This document shows positions 24,697-33,912 of a DNA stretch of 55,320 bases, in pieces (position 1 is the stretch's first letter; the number at the start of each line of letters is the position of its first letter). Origin of the DNA: DATKLX01 sp035542155 (lineage in GTDB: Bacteria > Chloroflexota > Anaerolineae > Anaerolineales > Anaerolineaceae). The notes beneath the pieces were generated by a model, which worked only from the letters and a program-made list of their open reading frames with translations, did no database searches and was not told the DNA's origin. A program made the position numbers and the translations under genes. The stretch spans positions 1-55,320 of the forward strand of contig DATKLX010000055.1 of the NCBI GenBank assembly GCA_035542155.1, given 5' to 3'.

Positions 24697-24729
24697 CCCC
24701 TTCTCTCCCCGCTCAGGGGAGAGAAGGGG
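24697..24729. repeat. Long perfect palindrome, probable dispersed repeat
   Basis: CCCCTTCTCTCCCC (24697-24710) and its exact complement (24716-24729) are separated by GCTCA. There is no T run. Such CCCTTCTC..GAGAAGGGG palindromes followed by TTGGGGGATGAG are, from memory, frequent intergenic repeats in many bacterial genomes including Chloroflexota. Confidence 0.6.
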
Positions 24730-24751
24730 TTGGGGGATGAGAGAGGTTTAA

Positions 24752-25108
24752 CTACTTTACATCCCCCATCGTATCCGTTGAATTTAAGTCCTGGGTCAAC
24801 CTGTTCAGGGAGTTGATCAGTTCGTCTGCTTCCCGATCGATTTCAGCCGATCCGGCGGCCGCTTCGACAGTCGGCGGCTGGGCCTGAGCCTCGGTAGGAG
24901 CAGGGGCAACGGTTGGTTCCGCAGTGGGTTGGGAAACCTGAGCTGGTTCCTGGGTCGACGCGGGTGCCAGGGTTGCCGCAGCAGGCGAGTTTTCGTTTGC
25001 TGGAGCGTTCTGAACCCCCTGAGAACGGTTACGGTCGCGGCTGCACCCACTGAAAACAACGGCAGCCAGAAAACCAAGGCAGATGCAAATCATCAGTTTG
25101 TTTCTCAT
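24752..25108 (-). CDS. Small lipoprotein with Ala/Pro/Thr-rich spacer
   Basis: A 118-residue predicted lipoprotein. ATG at 25108 has GAGGGTG upstream; GTG two codons earlier is possible. The signal ends in lipobox VFSGC (Cys22). Residues about 30-90 are a low-complexity spacer (TLAPASTQEPAQ, PTVAPAPTEAQAQ), and the last 30 residues form a charged helix (SAEIDREADELINSLNRLTQDL). No domain is recognised. It lies 12 bases behind a helical secreted protein in the same direction, so they probably act together at the cell surface. Confidence 0.75.
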   Translation of the reverse strand: MRNKLMICICLGFLAAVVFSGCSRDRNRSQGVQNAPANENSPAAATLAPASTQEPAQVSQPTAEPTVAPAPTEAQAQPPTVEAAAGSAEIDREADELINSLNRLTQDLNSTDTMGDVK

Positions 25109-25120
25109 GGCCACCCTCGC

Positions 25121-25651
25121 TTATTTCGTTTTGTGGGCGATCCGCCAGTTCTGGATGGCGCTGCGGAAATTCAGCACAGCGCCCTGCAGGGTCAGGTGGG
25201 CCTGGCGCAGGGCGTTGCGTGCGTCCAGCACCGTCTGGTGAGCAGCCTGGCGATCGGTGACCTGGTTGTTTCCGTCGAAGCCGTTTTTCGCGCTCAAAAT
25301 ACTGGCAGCCTGGTCGTGGGAAGCCAGCGCCGCGGCGACCTGGGCCTTGAAGGTCTCCAGGGCATTCTTCAGATCGGTCACATCCAAGCCTTTTGCCTGG
25401 GCCTGGTCGATTAAGGTCTGGGCTTTGGCGGCCAACTGGTCGGCCTGAGTGAGGTGGATCTTCTGGCGTTCGAGCCAGTTTTGCTCACGCTGCAGCGTAA
25501 AAGTGAGCTCTTGCTCGGCTTGCTGCCCGGCCCGTGGAGTGCGCGTTGGAGATGAGGCTGCCGCGGGCTCGGGCAGCGGGTTGAGCGCCATCAATCCGGA
25601 GGCGAGAGCGGCTATGCCGAGGCAAAGGAGGATCAGCGTTGTTTTTTTCAT
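25121..25651 (-). CDS. Secreted helical (coiled-coil-like) protein, unknown
   Basis: A 176-residue exported protein starting MKKTTLILLCLGIAALASGL, a clear signal peptide or anchor without a lipobox Cys. A Pro/Ser/Thr stretch follows. From about residue 45 the protein is predicted almost all helix with Gln, Ala, Leu and Lys heptad-like spacing (ERQKIHLTQADQLAAKAQTLIDQAQ). It shows no catalytic motif. Its partner downstream is a small lipoprotein also ending in a helix; a two-protein envelope assembly is possible. Confidence 0.75.
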   Translation of the reverse strand: MKKTTLILLCLGIAALASGLMALNPLPEPAAASSPTRTPRAGQQAEQELTFTLQREQNWLERQKIHLTQADQLAAKAQTLIDQAQAKGLDVTDLKNALETFKAQVAAALASHDQAASILSAKNGFDGNNQVTDRQAAHQTVLDARNALRQAHLTLQGAVLNFRSAIQNWRIAHKTK

Positions 25652-25791
25652 GGCGAAATCCTTTAAATTCGGTCAGGTTGTAGTGGATCAGTCTTAACTG
25701 CGGACTTATTTGAGTTTAGCAGGAAAATGTAACTTCGCCTTTAAATTTGTGTAAAACCTTTGTAAAAAGGAGAGGGAACGAAAATCGAAAA

Positions 25792-26256
25792 TTACTTCTC
25801 TTCTACCAACTCATCCACAAATCTCTCAAAATCCTCCGCGAGCGGCGTGAGGCTCGCATCATCCAGCCGGTAGAAAAAAACTTTGCCCCGTTGGCCAAAG
25901 CGCAGACTGATCAGAACTATATTCCCGTCGGCATCCAGGGCGATGGGCAGCATGTGCTTGAGCCTGGGGTTACCCGCCATCTGTTTGATGTTCCAGAGGA
26001 TGTTCTCGGTGTCCCAGAGGATCGATTTTGGCTCCATCGAGAGGTGGAGGAAATTCGTCAATACCACCCCGGGCTCTCCCGGAAAGCGGTTCAAAGCCGG
26101 CGCCCCTCCGTTGGTCTCCATCAGGAATTGCTGGTACGGTTCGGGTAGATTGCCGCCAACCCGGTACCCCAACCAGGTGACCTCTTTTTCAGTGGGCTTT
26201 TTGTATTCCCTCCCTCGTCCATAGGGCAATAGTTTTAGCTCAGCCAGGTTTCGCAT
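25792..26256 (-). CDS. SUKH (SMI1/KNR4) family protein
   Basis: A 154-residue protein of the SMI1/KNR4 fold. ATG at 26256 lies eight bases after AGGAGGTG; an in-frame GTG nine bases earlier overlaps that site and is rejected. Family marks are LPEPYQQFLMETNGG near residue 40, DADGNIVLISLRFGQRGKVFFYRLD near 105-130 and a final helix (EDFERFVDELV). SUKH proteins often serve as immunity proteins of polymorphic toxins, but many are stand-alone; no toxin gene is next to it here. Confidence 0.8.
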   Translation of the reverse strand: MRNLAELKLLPYGRGREYKKPTEKEVTWLGYRVGGNLPEPYQQFLMETNGGAPALNRFPGEPGVVLTNFLHLSMEPKSILWDTENILWNIKQMAGNPRLKHMLPIALDADGNIVLISLRFGQRGKVFFYRLDDASLTPLAEDFERFVDELVEEK

Positions 26257-26324
26257 AGGCAGCACCTCCTGAAGTACGTTGTTCTGTCGCCTGCCATCTC
26301 TTTAATTAAACCACGTATTTGATT

Positions 26325-26756
26325 CTATATCCCCCACACCTTCATCCAATCCGGGGTCAGTTTGATGATCAGGTTCTCGGGGTCGTAGATCCAGGATTGA
26401 GGGTCAGGCTTCTTGACCCCCACCGGCCCCAGGTAGCGGGTATAAATCTTCTCTGCCATCGCCTCAACCAGCTCGCGCGGCTCGGTGATCAGCTCGACCC
26501 GCCCTTCAAAGATCACCCCATAGTTGATCTCACCGGTGGGGGCCTCGTCGATCAAGATCGAGCAGCGTGGGTCGGCGCGCAGCTCGCGCACGTGGCGGGT
26601 GCTGGCAAATGAGCTGATCCACAGGGCCCCATCTTCCCACAGGTACCAGACCGGCACCACGTGCGGCTGTCCGTTCTTCCCGGTCGTGGCGATCCGTGCC
26701 AGCAGCAGCGGCTTACTCAGGAATGCGTCGAGAACTGCGGTTTTATCTTCATTCAT
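26325..26756 (-). CDS. Pyridoxamine 5'-phosphate oxidase-like flavin/F420-binding protein
   Basis: A 143-residue split beta-barrel protein. ARIATTGKNGQPHVVPVWYLWEDGALW and ELRADPRCSILID are the typical PNPOx-like strands, followed by GRVELITE and a C-terminal VWGI. Proteins of this size bind FMN, F420 or heme and act as small reductases; none of the pyridoxine-specific residues can be shown. The start has only a weak ribosome site. Confidence 0.8.
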   Translation of the reverse strand: MNEDKTAVLDAFLSKPLLLARIATTGKNGQPHVVPVWYLWEDGALWISSFASTRHVRELRADPRCSILIDEAPTGEINYGVIFEGRVELITEPRELVEAMAEKIYTRYLGPVGVKKPDPQSWIYDPENLIIKLTPDWMKVWGI

Positions 26757-27003
26757 AGGTTTTCTCGCTGGAATGCTACCGATGGTTTTGAAAGAAATTT
26801 TTACGCGTTTTTAACGGCCTTCCTTCTCCAGATTGGGTAGGATGAAGAAAGTATACCTGTCCTTGGACCGGATTCTTTTGTTTTCAAGACTTTTTTTTCA
26901 AGAAATTCGTTTAGAATAAGTAGATGCGCTGGATGTACATCAACAAAGCATTTCAACTCTTATGGGAACGGATCGAAGGTTGACCGGAATCCCAGGATAA
27001 AAC

Positions 27004-30000
27004 ATGCGACCTAGATCGACGCAGAGGAAAAGAACTAAGCCTGGTCCATCTTCTTCCCAAGCTCCTGTCAGGACAGCGGATCTGGCAGAGGCGGCTCTCC
27101 GCCTGATGGACTTGTCCTCCTCAACCGCAATCCTGGATTTTCTCGGCGATACTCTCCATGATTGGATTCCCGACAGCCTGGTAGTCGTCGTCCATTACAC
27201 TCTCGACAGGCGCTCTCTCTGCATTCAACGCGCATCTGGCCTGGATGTAGCCTGGATAACCCGCGTCTTGCAGCGGCTTGGCATTCAGCCAATGGACCGG
27301 CATTTTCCCATCGAGCAGACTTTTCGAGAAATATACCAGGGAAACAACCTCCATTACCATCCTGACGGTCTGGCGGAATTCAATATCGGTGTCCTCACCG
27401 ATCTGCCCGCTGCCCTGATTCAGAAGGCGCTGAAAATCAATAGAGTGTATTCACTGGGGATCTTCTCCGGGCAGATTTTTTTTGGCGGGATCCATATTTT
27501 TACCTTTAACACCGCGGATATTCCTGATCCCGAAGCGGTTGAGACCCTGGTCTACCAGGCTTCGCTGGCCCTCGAGCGTTCCCAGGCGCTCAGCCACCTT
27601 CGCGGCAGCGAGCAGCGCCTCCGTCAGCTCTTCGAAAGCATCGCCGATGGGGTGTTCATAGCCGGCCTGGATAGCCGGATCCGCCAGGTAAACAACGCTT
27701 TTTGCCAGCAGTTAGGTTATACCCGTGAGGAGATGCTCACTTTCTCCTTAAGCGATATTTCCTGGCGGCCGAACTTTTCCTATGCTCAGGTGATCAAGAC
27801 CCTGGAGGATGGGAAAAGCACTATGTATGAAACCGCTCACCGCAAAAAAGACGGCACTCTCCTGCCGGTCGAGCTGAACGTACGTCTGTTGGCCGATAAC
27901 GGTGACAGGATGATCCTCGGTGTAGTCCGCGATATCAGCGAGCGGAAAAAGATGCAGGATGAGCTACACGAGAGCGAGCGGCGCTTCCACACCCTCCTCG
28001 ACCACTCGCTCGAGGCGGCTTACCGGCGCAACCTGCTCAACGACTGTTACGACTATATCAGCCCGGCGATTTCGCGCTTGGCTGGCCTTTCCCCCGAGGA
28101 AGTGATTTCCATGCCGATGGATCGCCTGCTGGATCGCATCCATCCGGACGACCGCGAGCGCGTTCTGGCAGGGTATACGACCGCTATTTCGGGTAATGAC
28201 CGCCCTCATCAGATTGAATACCGTTTCTTACACACAGACGGTCGTTACCGCTGGTGGGATGAGCTCTACACCATACTCAAAGACGATCGCGGTCAGGCGA
28301 CCTTTATGATCGGCAGCCTGCGCGACGCGACCGAGCGCAAACAGGCCGAGTTAGACCTGCTTGCCAGTGAGAAGAAGTTCCGCAGCATTTTTGATGGCTC
28401 AAATGATGGGATGTTCCTTTCTGATGAAAAAGGCAGAATTGTTGCCTGGAATGCCATGCAAGAGCGTATCACCGGGGTTCCCCGCGAGGCAGTCTTCGGG
28501 AAATATCTTTGGGACGTTCAGTATAACCACCTTGCTCCCGAGCAGCGCATCCCTGAAAGGCTGGAAACGTCAAAGGTCAACATCCAGAAGATCCTTGAGA
28601 CCGGCCAGATCATACTGCCTGAAGTAACGAAACCCAACCAGCTCTATGCCGCGGATGGTCGGGTGGTGATCATTCAATCCTACAGCTTCACTATTCCAAC
28701 CAACCAGGGATTTATGCTCGGGACAATCCTGCACGACGTGACCGAGCGCCAGCAAAGAGAAGATGCCCTGCGGGAGAGCGAGGATAAATTCCGCAGCGTG
28801 ATCGCCCAATTGGTCGATGGGATTTACCTGATCGACCAGAATGGTACGATTCTGGAGTGGAACCGGGCTCAGGAGGAGCTGACCGGTCTGAAGCGAGAAG
28901 AGGTTCTGGGATGTATGTCATGGGATGTAAATTTTCGCCTGGTCCCTGTGGAGCTGCGTACTCCTGAGATGTACGTCCGCCTGAAGGCGGAGACGCTGGC
29001 GTTTCTCGACGATCTCCGGCCTGGCCGGCGCATTTCCATGCAAGATTATCCGATCCAGCGCACCGATGGCGAGCGCCGCATCGTCCAATCGGATGTCTTT
29101 CAGGTGATCACCCCGCATGCGACCCTGGCCTGCTCCATGCAGCACGACGTGACCGCGGTGCGGAAAGCAGAAAAAGCGTTGCGCTGGAGCGAGCAAAAAT
29201 TTCGCAGCTTCTTCGAACAGACTTATGACTCTCTCATCCTCTGCGATGAACAGGGCAGGATTGTTGAGTGGAACCAGGCTTCTGAACGACTGACCGGCAT
29301 TTCCCACGCGGATGCCTTGGGAAAGGCGTATTGGGACGTCCACTGGCAGCTCGTTCCACCAGACCGGCGTAGTCCTGCGCTGTATGAAAGCATGCGTCAA
29401 ACCTTCCAGGATCTGATCAACGGCGGTGTAACCACTTCGGCCAACCAGAAATCCGAAGGTGTGTTAAGAGTCCAGGGCCGGCAGATCAACTTCGAGCGGA
29501 TTGCGTTCTCCATCCCTACCGATCGCGGCCATATGCTCGGCACGATCACCCGCGATATTACCGAGCGCAAGCAGGCCGACGCCATCCAATCCGCCCTCTA
29601 CCAGATCTCCGAGACGGCCAGCAAAGCCCAGGATCTGGATGACCTCTACAAACAGGTCCATGAGATCATTCGCGGCTTGATGCCGGCGGATAATTTCTTC
29701 CTAGCCCTGTTCGACCCGGAAAGCGAAACGCTGAAATTCCCGTATTTTGTCGACCAGTTCGATCAAAATCCGGGATCGATCCCATTGGGCCGTGGGATGA
29801 CCAGCTACGTGCTGCGCACCGGCCAACCGATCCTGGTGGATCCCCAGGAAGCGGCCGAGATGGAAGCTCGCGGGGAGATCGACCGGTACGGGACTCCTTC
29901 GGTCGATTGGCTGGGGGTTCCCCTCAAAACCTCCGACCAGCAGGTGATCGGGGTGATCGTGGTCCAATCTTATACGGAGGGTGTGCGTTACTACCAGAAA

Positions 30001-31062
30001 GAAAAGGAAATTCTGACCTACGTTTCCACCCAGGTGGCCACGGCAATCCGCCGCAAGCAGATCGAGCAGGCCGAGCGCGAACAACGTCTGCTGGCTGCAT
30101 CGCTCCTCGAAACGGCGGAGGCATTGAACAGAACCCTCGAACAGGATGAGGTCTTCCGCCGGATCCTGGCCATTCTCAAGCAGGTTGTCCCCCACGATTC
30201 CGCCAACCTGATGGTCATCGAAGGAAAGACTGCCCGGGTGATCCGCTCCGATGGGGTCAAACCCGGCGAGACCGCTTATCCCTGGTTGAATTTTCCCAGC
30301 CTGCGCCAGGTCCGCGAAACGGGCCAGACGCTCATCCTCCCCAACATTCACGATTATCCAGGCTGGGTAGACCTGGCAACCTCAAACTGGATCCAGTCTT
30401 ACGCGGGCGTTCCGTTGTTAATCAAGGGACGCGTGGTCGGCTTTTTGAACCTGAACAGCGCTACGCCGGGCTTTTTTCAGCCCAAGGATGCAGAGCGCTT
30501 ATCTGCCTTCGCCAATCAGGCCGCCACGGCGATTCAAAACGCGCAGCTTTTTTCAGAGGTGCAGCGCCTCGCCATCGTTGACGAGCTCACCGGGCTGTAC
30601 AACCGCCGCGGTCTATTCGAGCTGGGCCAGCGCGAGGTCGAGCGCGCCGAACGGTTCAACCGTCCCCTGGCAGCTCTCTTTGTGGATATCGACCACTTCA
30701 AGCAGTTCAACGACGCCTACAGCTACTCCACCGGGGATGACATCCTGCGCCTGCTCGCCACCACGCTGCGTGCAATCCTGCGCGAGATCGACCTGGTTGG
30801 GCGCTATGGCGGTGAAGAGTTCGTCATCCTCCTCCCCGAAACGGACCTGCCCTCGGCGGCCCAGGTCGCCGAGCGTGTCCGCGCTGGTGTGGCCGAGGCG
30901 CGGTTGTCCACTGAATGGGGCAGCCTGGGAATCACCGTCAGCATCGGCCTGGCGCAGTGCATCATCCCAGCCCCCACAGACCTCGTCAGCCTGATCGAGC
31001 GCGCCGGCCAGGCGCTGCACGCGGCCAAATCAGCCGGCCGCAACCAGGTGGTCGTCGGGTGA
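27004..31062 (+). CDS. Multi-PAS/GAF diguanylate cyclase (GGDEF)
   Basis: A 1352-residue cytoplasmic sensor. In order: an N-terminal GAF-like region (about 30-198), five PAS domains starting near 200, 320, 450, 590 and 725, two GAF domains near 860-1020 and 1025-1180, and a C-terminal GGDEF domain (about 1190-1352). The active site reads GGEEF at 1269-1273. REID lies exactly five residues before it, so the inhibitory I-site RxxD is kept and c-di-GMP feedback is expected. The usual NDxYGHxxGD segment is NDAYSYSTGD, an odd variant. No membrane helix is seen. It should make c-di-GMP from two GTP in response to internal signals. Confidence 0.93.
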   Translation: MRPRSTQRKRTKPGPSSSQAPVRTADLAEAALRLMDLSSSTAILDFLGDTLHDWIPDSLVVVVHYTLDRRSLCIQRASGLDVAWITRVLQRLGIQPMDRHFPIEQTFREIYQGNNLHYHPDGLAEFNIGVLTDLPAALIQKALKINRVYSLGIFSGQIFFGGIHIFTFNTADIPDPEAVETLVYQASLALERSQALSHLRGSEQRLRQLFESIADGVFIAGLDSRIRQVNNAFCQQLGYTREEMLTFSLSDISWRPNFSYAQVIKTLEDGKSTMYETAHRKKDGTLLPVELNVRLLADNGDRMILGVVRDISERKKMQDELHESERRFHTLLDHSLEAAYRRNLLNDCYDYISPAISRLAGLSPEEVISMPMDRLLDRIHPDDRERVLAGYTTAISGNDRPHQIEYRFLHTDGRYRWWDELYTILKDDRGQATFMIGSLRDATERKQAELDLLASEKKFRSIFDGSNDGMFLSDEKGRIVAWNAMQERITGVPREAVFGKYLWDVQYNHLAPEQRIPERLETSKVNIQKILETGQIILPEVTKPNQLYAADGRVVIIQSYSFTIPTNQGFMLGTILHDVTERQQREDALRESEDKFRSVIAQLVDGIYLIDQNGTILEWNRAQEELTGLKREEVLGCMSWDVNFRLVPVELRTPEMYVRLKAETLAFLDDLRPGRRISMQDYPIQRTDGERRIVQSDVFQVITPHATLACSMQHDVTAVRKAEKALRWSEQKFRSFFEQTYDSLILCDEQGRIVEWNQASERLTGISHADALGKAYWDVHWQLVPPDRRSPALYESMRQTFQDLINGGVTTSANQKSEGVLRVQGRQINFERIAFSIPTDRGHMLGTITRDITERKQADAIQSALYQISETASKAQDLDDLYKQVHEIIRGLMPADNFFLALFDPESETLKFPYFVDQFDQNPGSIPLGRGMTSYVLRTGQPILVDPQEAAEMEARGEIDRYGTPSVDWLGVPLKTSDQQVIGVIVVQSYTEGVRYYQKEKEILTYVSTQVATAIRRKQIEQAEREQRLLAASLLETAEALNRTLEQDEVFRRILAILKQVVPHDSANLMVIEGKTARVIRSDGVKPGETAYPWLNFPSLRQVRETGQTLILPNIHDYPGWVDLATSNWIQSYAGVPLLIKGRVVGFLNLNSATPGFFQPKDAERLSAFANQAATAIQNAQLFSEVQRLAIVDELTGLYNRRGLFELGQREVERAERFNRPLAALFVDIDHFKQFNDAYSYSTGDDILRLLATTLRAILREIDLVGRYGGEEFVILLPETDLPSAAQVAERVRAGVAEARLSTEWGSLGITVSIGLAQCIIPAPTDLVSLIERAGQALHAAKSAGRNQVVVG

Positions 31063-31098
31063 CCAGGGGTAAATTTCACCCACTAAGTAGGGGTAACG

Positions 31099-31863
31099 AT
31101 GCTCCAATCCAAATCCTTTTTGATCGATATGGACGGCGTTCTGGTCAGCGGGTCCACCCTCATTCAAGGCGCCGATGCCTTCATCGAGAGGCTTCGCTCG
31201 CGTGGTACGAAATTCCTTGTTTTAACCAACAACTCCATCTACACCCCCGCCGACCTGGCTCACCGCCTCCATCTTGCCGGCCTGGACGTCCGCAAGGAGG
31301 AGATCTTCACCTCGGCCATGGCGACGGCCAGCTTTCTTAAGACCCAGCGTCCAGGCGCCACCGCTTTCATCTTTGGCGAAACGGGCCTGACCGTCGCCCT
31401 TCACGACGCCGGTTTTATTCAGACTGACGTCAATCCAGACTACGTGATCCTCGGTGAGACGCTCAACTACAGCATCGAGCAGGTGACCAGGGCGGTTCGC
31501 CTGGTGGTCTCGGGCTCCCATTTCATCGCCACCAACCCGGATCCCAATGGCCCCAGCGAGTTCGGTCTGGTGCCGGCCTGCGGCGCCATGGCAGCCCTGA
31601 TCGAGCGCGCCAGCGGACGCAGCCCGTTCTTTATCGGCAAGCCCAATCCGCTGATGATGCGCGCCGCGCTCAACGCCCTGGGAGTCCATTCCGAGGATGC
31701 AGTCATGGTGGGGGATCGCATGGACACCGACGTGGTCGCCGGTATCCAGACCGGCATGGAGACGATCCTCGTGCTCAGTGGAGTGACCCTCCGCGAGAAT
31801 ATCGCTGACTTTCCTTTCCAGCCAACTTACATCTATAACTCCGTCGCTGATATTGAGTTCTAG
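31099..31863 (+). CDS. HAD-IIA (NagD-like) phosphatase
   Basis: A 254-residue HAD subfamily IIA enzyme. Motif I is LIDMDGVL, motif II the Thr/Asn of VLTNNS, motif III Lys in IGKPNPLMM and motif IV in MVGDRMDTDV. The cap between motifs II and III is of the NagD type. Such enzymes hydrolyse nucleotide or sugar monophosphates. It starts 36 bases behind the diguanylate cyclase with AGGGGTAACG before the ATG and might be cotranscribed with it. Confidence 0.88.
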   Translation: MLQSKSFLIDMDGVLVSGSTLIQGADAFIERLRSRGTKFLVLTNNSIYTPADLAHRLHLAGLDVRKEEIFTSAMATASFLKTQRPGATAFIFGETGLTVALHDAGFIQTDVNPDYVILGETLNYSIEQVTRAVRLVVSGSHFIATNPDPNGPSEFGLVPACGAMAALIERASGRSPFFIGKPNPLMMRAALNALGVHSEDAVMVGDRMDTDVVAGIQTGMETILVLSGVTLRENIADFPFQPTYIYNSVADIEF

Positions 31864-31949
31864 AAGCCTCTAGATCTTTCATAATCGAAATCAGGTTTTC
31901 GCCAGGGAATTTTTGGTTTAAATTTATCATAATTTAACTTGTTCTTAAA

Positions 31950-31978
31950 TTGATTTAACTTGATCGCTTTGCTATACT
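31950..31978 (+). promoter_or_regulatory. Promoter of the HtrA-like protease gene
   Basis: TTGATT (31950-31955), 17 bases, TATACT (31973-31978). The sequence ATTTAACTTG occurs at 31932-31941 and again at 31953-31962, 21 bases apart, which could be paired regulator sites on one DNA face. Confidence 0.6.
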
Positions 31979-32049
31979 GTTAGTGCGCCAATTTGGAACA
32001 TTTTTATCTAAATCCGAATACCATCACGTCCAACTCAGGAGGGATTTCC

Positions 32050-33825
32050 TTGGAAAAGCGATTGTATCAACCCATCTTATTGTTAGGCGCGTTGATCTTG
32101 AGCGTGGGGATGGCCTGTAGCCTGGGCTCGTCCACGGCCACGACCGCACCGACCACCCCCACTCAGGCGAGCAAGCCGGAAACAACCCAGCCCGAGGCGA
32201 GCCAGCCGACCAAAACGCCTGAAAACCCCTCCAGTTCCGGGGCGGTTTCGAGCCGGGAAGATGTCGAAAAGGCGGTCGTGCGCATCGAAGCCAAGGGGGA
32301 TTATGTCTATCCCAGCGATACTTCGGCAGGGGATATTTACGATCTGATCGGCTCCGGATCGGGATTCCTGATCGACCCCTCCGGCATCGCGGTGACCAAC
32401 AACCACGTGGTCACGGGAGCCGACAGCCTGCAGGTCTTCTTCAGCGGGGATCCAAAAGCGCACAACGCCCGCGTTTTGGGGGTTTCGGAGTGCTCTGACC
32501 TGGCTGTGGTTCAGATCACCGGTGGTCCCTTCCCGTATCTCCAGTGGTATGAGGATCCGATCAAGGTGGGGATGAACGTCTGGTCAGCCGGCTATCCGTT
32601 GGGCGACCCGCAGTATTCGCTGCACCGCGGCGTGGTTTCCAAGCGCGAAACGACGGTCCCAACCGATTGGGCGGCAGTCGACTCGGTGATCGAGCACGAC
32701 GCGACGATCAACCCCGGTAATTCTGGCGGCCCACTGATCGACGACAACGGTTATGTGGTCGGCATCAATTACGCCACTTCCAAGGCGGCGGTAAACCAGT
32801 TCTTCGCGATCGCTCGCCAGGAGGCTGAGCCGATCCTCAAGGACCTCGAAGCCGGCAAGGATGTAACCTCGATTGGCATCAATGGTACGGCCTTTGTCAG
32901 CCAGGACGGCAGCTCGAGCGGAATCTGGGTCTATTCGGTCGCGACCGGCTCCCCCGCTCATAAGGTCGGCATCCGCGGCGGCGACATCCTCACCGAGCTG
33001 GAAGGCAGCCTGATCGGCAAAGACGGCACCAAGAAAGATTACTGCGAAATCCTGCGCTCTCACCGCACTGAGGACGCCCTCAGCGTGAGAGTTCTGCGCC
33101 TTTCCACCGGCGAGATCCTCGAAGGCACCCTCAACGGCGATAAGCTCGCGGTGGTGGGATCGATGAACACCGGGAACACCAATAATAACCAAAATAACAG
33201 CAACACCAACACCAACACCGGCAGCGCCCAGGCGGTATCCGATGATTTCTCCCAGGATAAAGGCAATTTCGAGCTCTTTACCGGCGGGCAGGCCCAGGTC
33301 GCCAACGGCGCGTTTTACCTGGGTAAGTTCAGCGACTGCGCTGATATCGGCTCGAACAACCCCTTTGGCTGCTTCTCGACCTGCCTGACCTGCGGCAAAG
33401 CCTCGGATTATGAAATGGCGGTCGACTCGACTTACATCAATGGGGTCAGCGGGCGGACCTTTGGTATTGTCCTCCGCTTCGTCGATAACAACGGCAACGG
33501 CCTGGTGGACAGCGACGACTATTATCTCGATTTCGAGTACAGCGCCTTCGATGGGTATTACTACGTCTGGGAGCACCGCAGTGACGGTAAGTGGTACGTC
33601 ATCGATCAGAATTACAGTAAGTCAATTGTCCTCTACAGCACAGTGAACCACCTCAGGGCCGTCGCCACGAATGGCGGGGCAGACATCGACGTTTACGCCA
33701 ACGGCGATAACTGGGTGACCGGCGTTACCAAAATCCCCTTTACGGAAGGGACGGTCGGCCTGGTCATCGGCGGGCGCGCCCTCCAGGCAGCCTTCGATAA
33801 CTTCCAGTTCGTCCCGACCAAGTAA
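32050..33825 (+). CDS. HtrA-like trypsin/PDZ protease lipoprotein with C-terminal lectin-like domain
   Basis: A 591-residue surface protease. TTG at 32050 is chosen for the CAGGAGGG site upstream and because the signal with lipobox VGMAC (Cys23) follows at once. After a Thr/Pro spacer the trypsin-like domain has His119 (NNHVV), Asp150 (SDLAVV) and Ser225 (NPGNSGGPL). A PDZ domain covers about 275-360 (HKVGIRGGDILTELEG), then an Asn/Thr linker (374-390) and a 190-residue C-terminal domain with Cys pairs (CFSTCLTC) and acidic DNNGNGLVDSDD, resembling LamG/DUF1080-like glycan-binding folds. Likely envelope quality control or processing at the cell surface; the extra C-terminal domain is unusual for HtrA. 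Confidence 0.88.
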   Translation: MEKRLYQPILLLGALILSVGMACSLGSSTATTAPTTPTQASKPETTQPEASQPTKTPENPSSSGAVSSREDVEKAVVRIEAKGDYVYPSDTSAGDIYDLIGSGSGFLIDPSGIAVTNNHVVTGADSLQVFFSGDPKAHNARVLGVSECSDLAVVQITGGPFPYLQWYEDPIKVGMNVWSAGYPLGDPQYSLHRGVVSKRETTVPTDWAAVDSVIEHDATINPGNSGGPLIDDNGYVVGINYATSKAAVNQFFAIARQEAEPILKDLEAGKDVTSIGINGTAFVSQDGSSSGIWVYSVATGSPAHKVGIRGGDILTELEGSLIGKDGTKKDYCEILRSHRTEDALSVRVLRLSTGEILEGTLNGDKLAVVGSMNTGNTNNNQNNSNTNTNTGSAQAVSDDFSQDKGNFELFTGGQAQVANGAFYLGKFSDCADIGSNNPFGCFSTCLTCGKASDYEMAVDSTYINGVSGRTFGIVLRFVDNNGNGLVDSDDYYLDFEYSAFDGYYYVWEHRSDGKWYVIDQNYSKSIVLYSTVNHLRAVATNGGADIDVYANGDNWVTGVTKIPFTEGTVGLVIGGRALQAAFDNFQFVPTK

Positions 33826-33849
33826 GATCGTCTCATTGAGGATTTTGCA

Positions 33850-33887
33850 GAAATTCCTCCGGATTGTACAATGTCCAGAGGAATTTC
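33850..33887 (+). terminator. Long stem-loop behind the protease gene
   Basis: GAAATTCCTC (33850-33859) pairs perfectly with GAGGAATTTC (33878-33887); the 18-base loop contains the palindrome TTGTACAA. There is no strong T run, so it may end or protect the protease message, or act as a site before the next gene. Confidence 0.5.
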
Positions 33888-33912
33888 TTGCCGTGATGTG
33901 GAGTCCTTTTTC

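Noticed and set aside
25792..26256. Polymorphic toxin-immunity pair with the SUKH protein
   Set aside because: No toxin, secretion or Rhs/PT domain gene lies next to it; the neighbours are a secreted helical protein and a PNPOx-like protein.
32584..33576. 330-codon minus-strand frame opposite the HtrA-like protease
   Set aside because: Shadow of the protease frame; no domain and no start signal.
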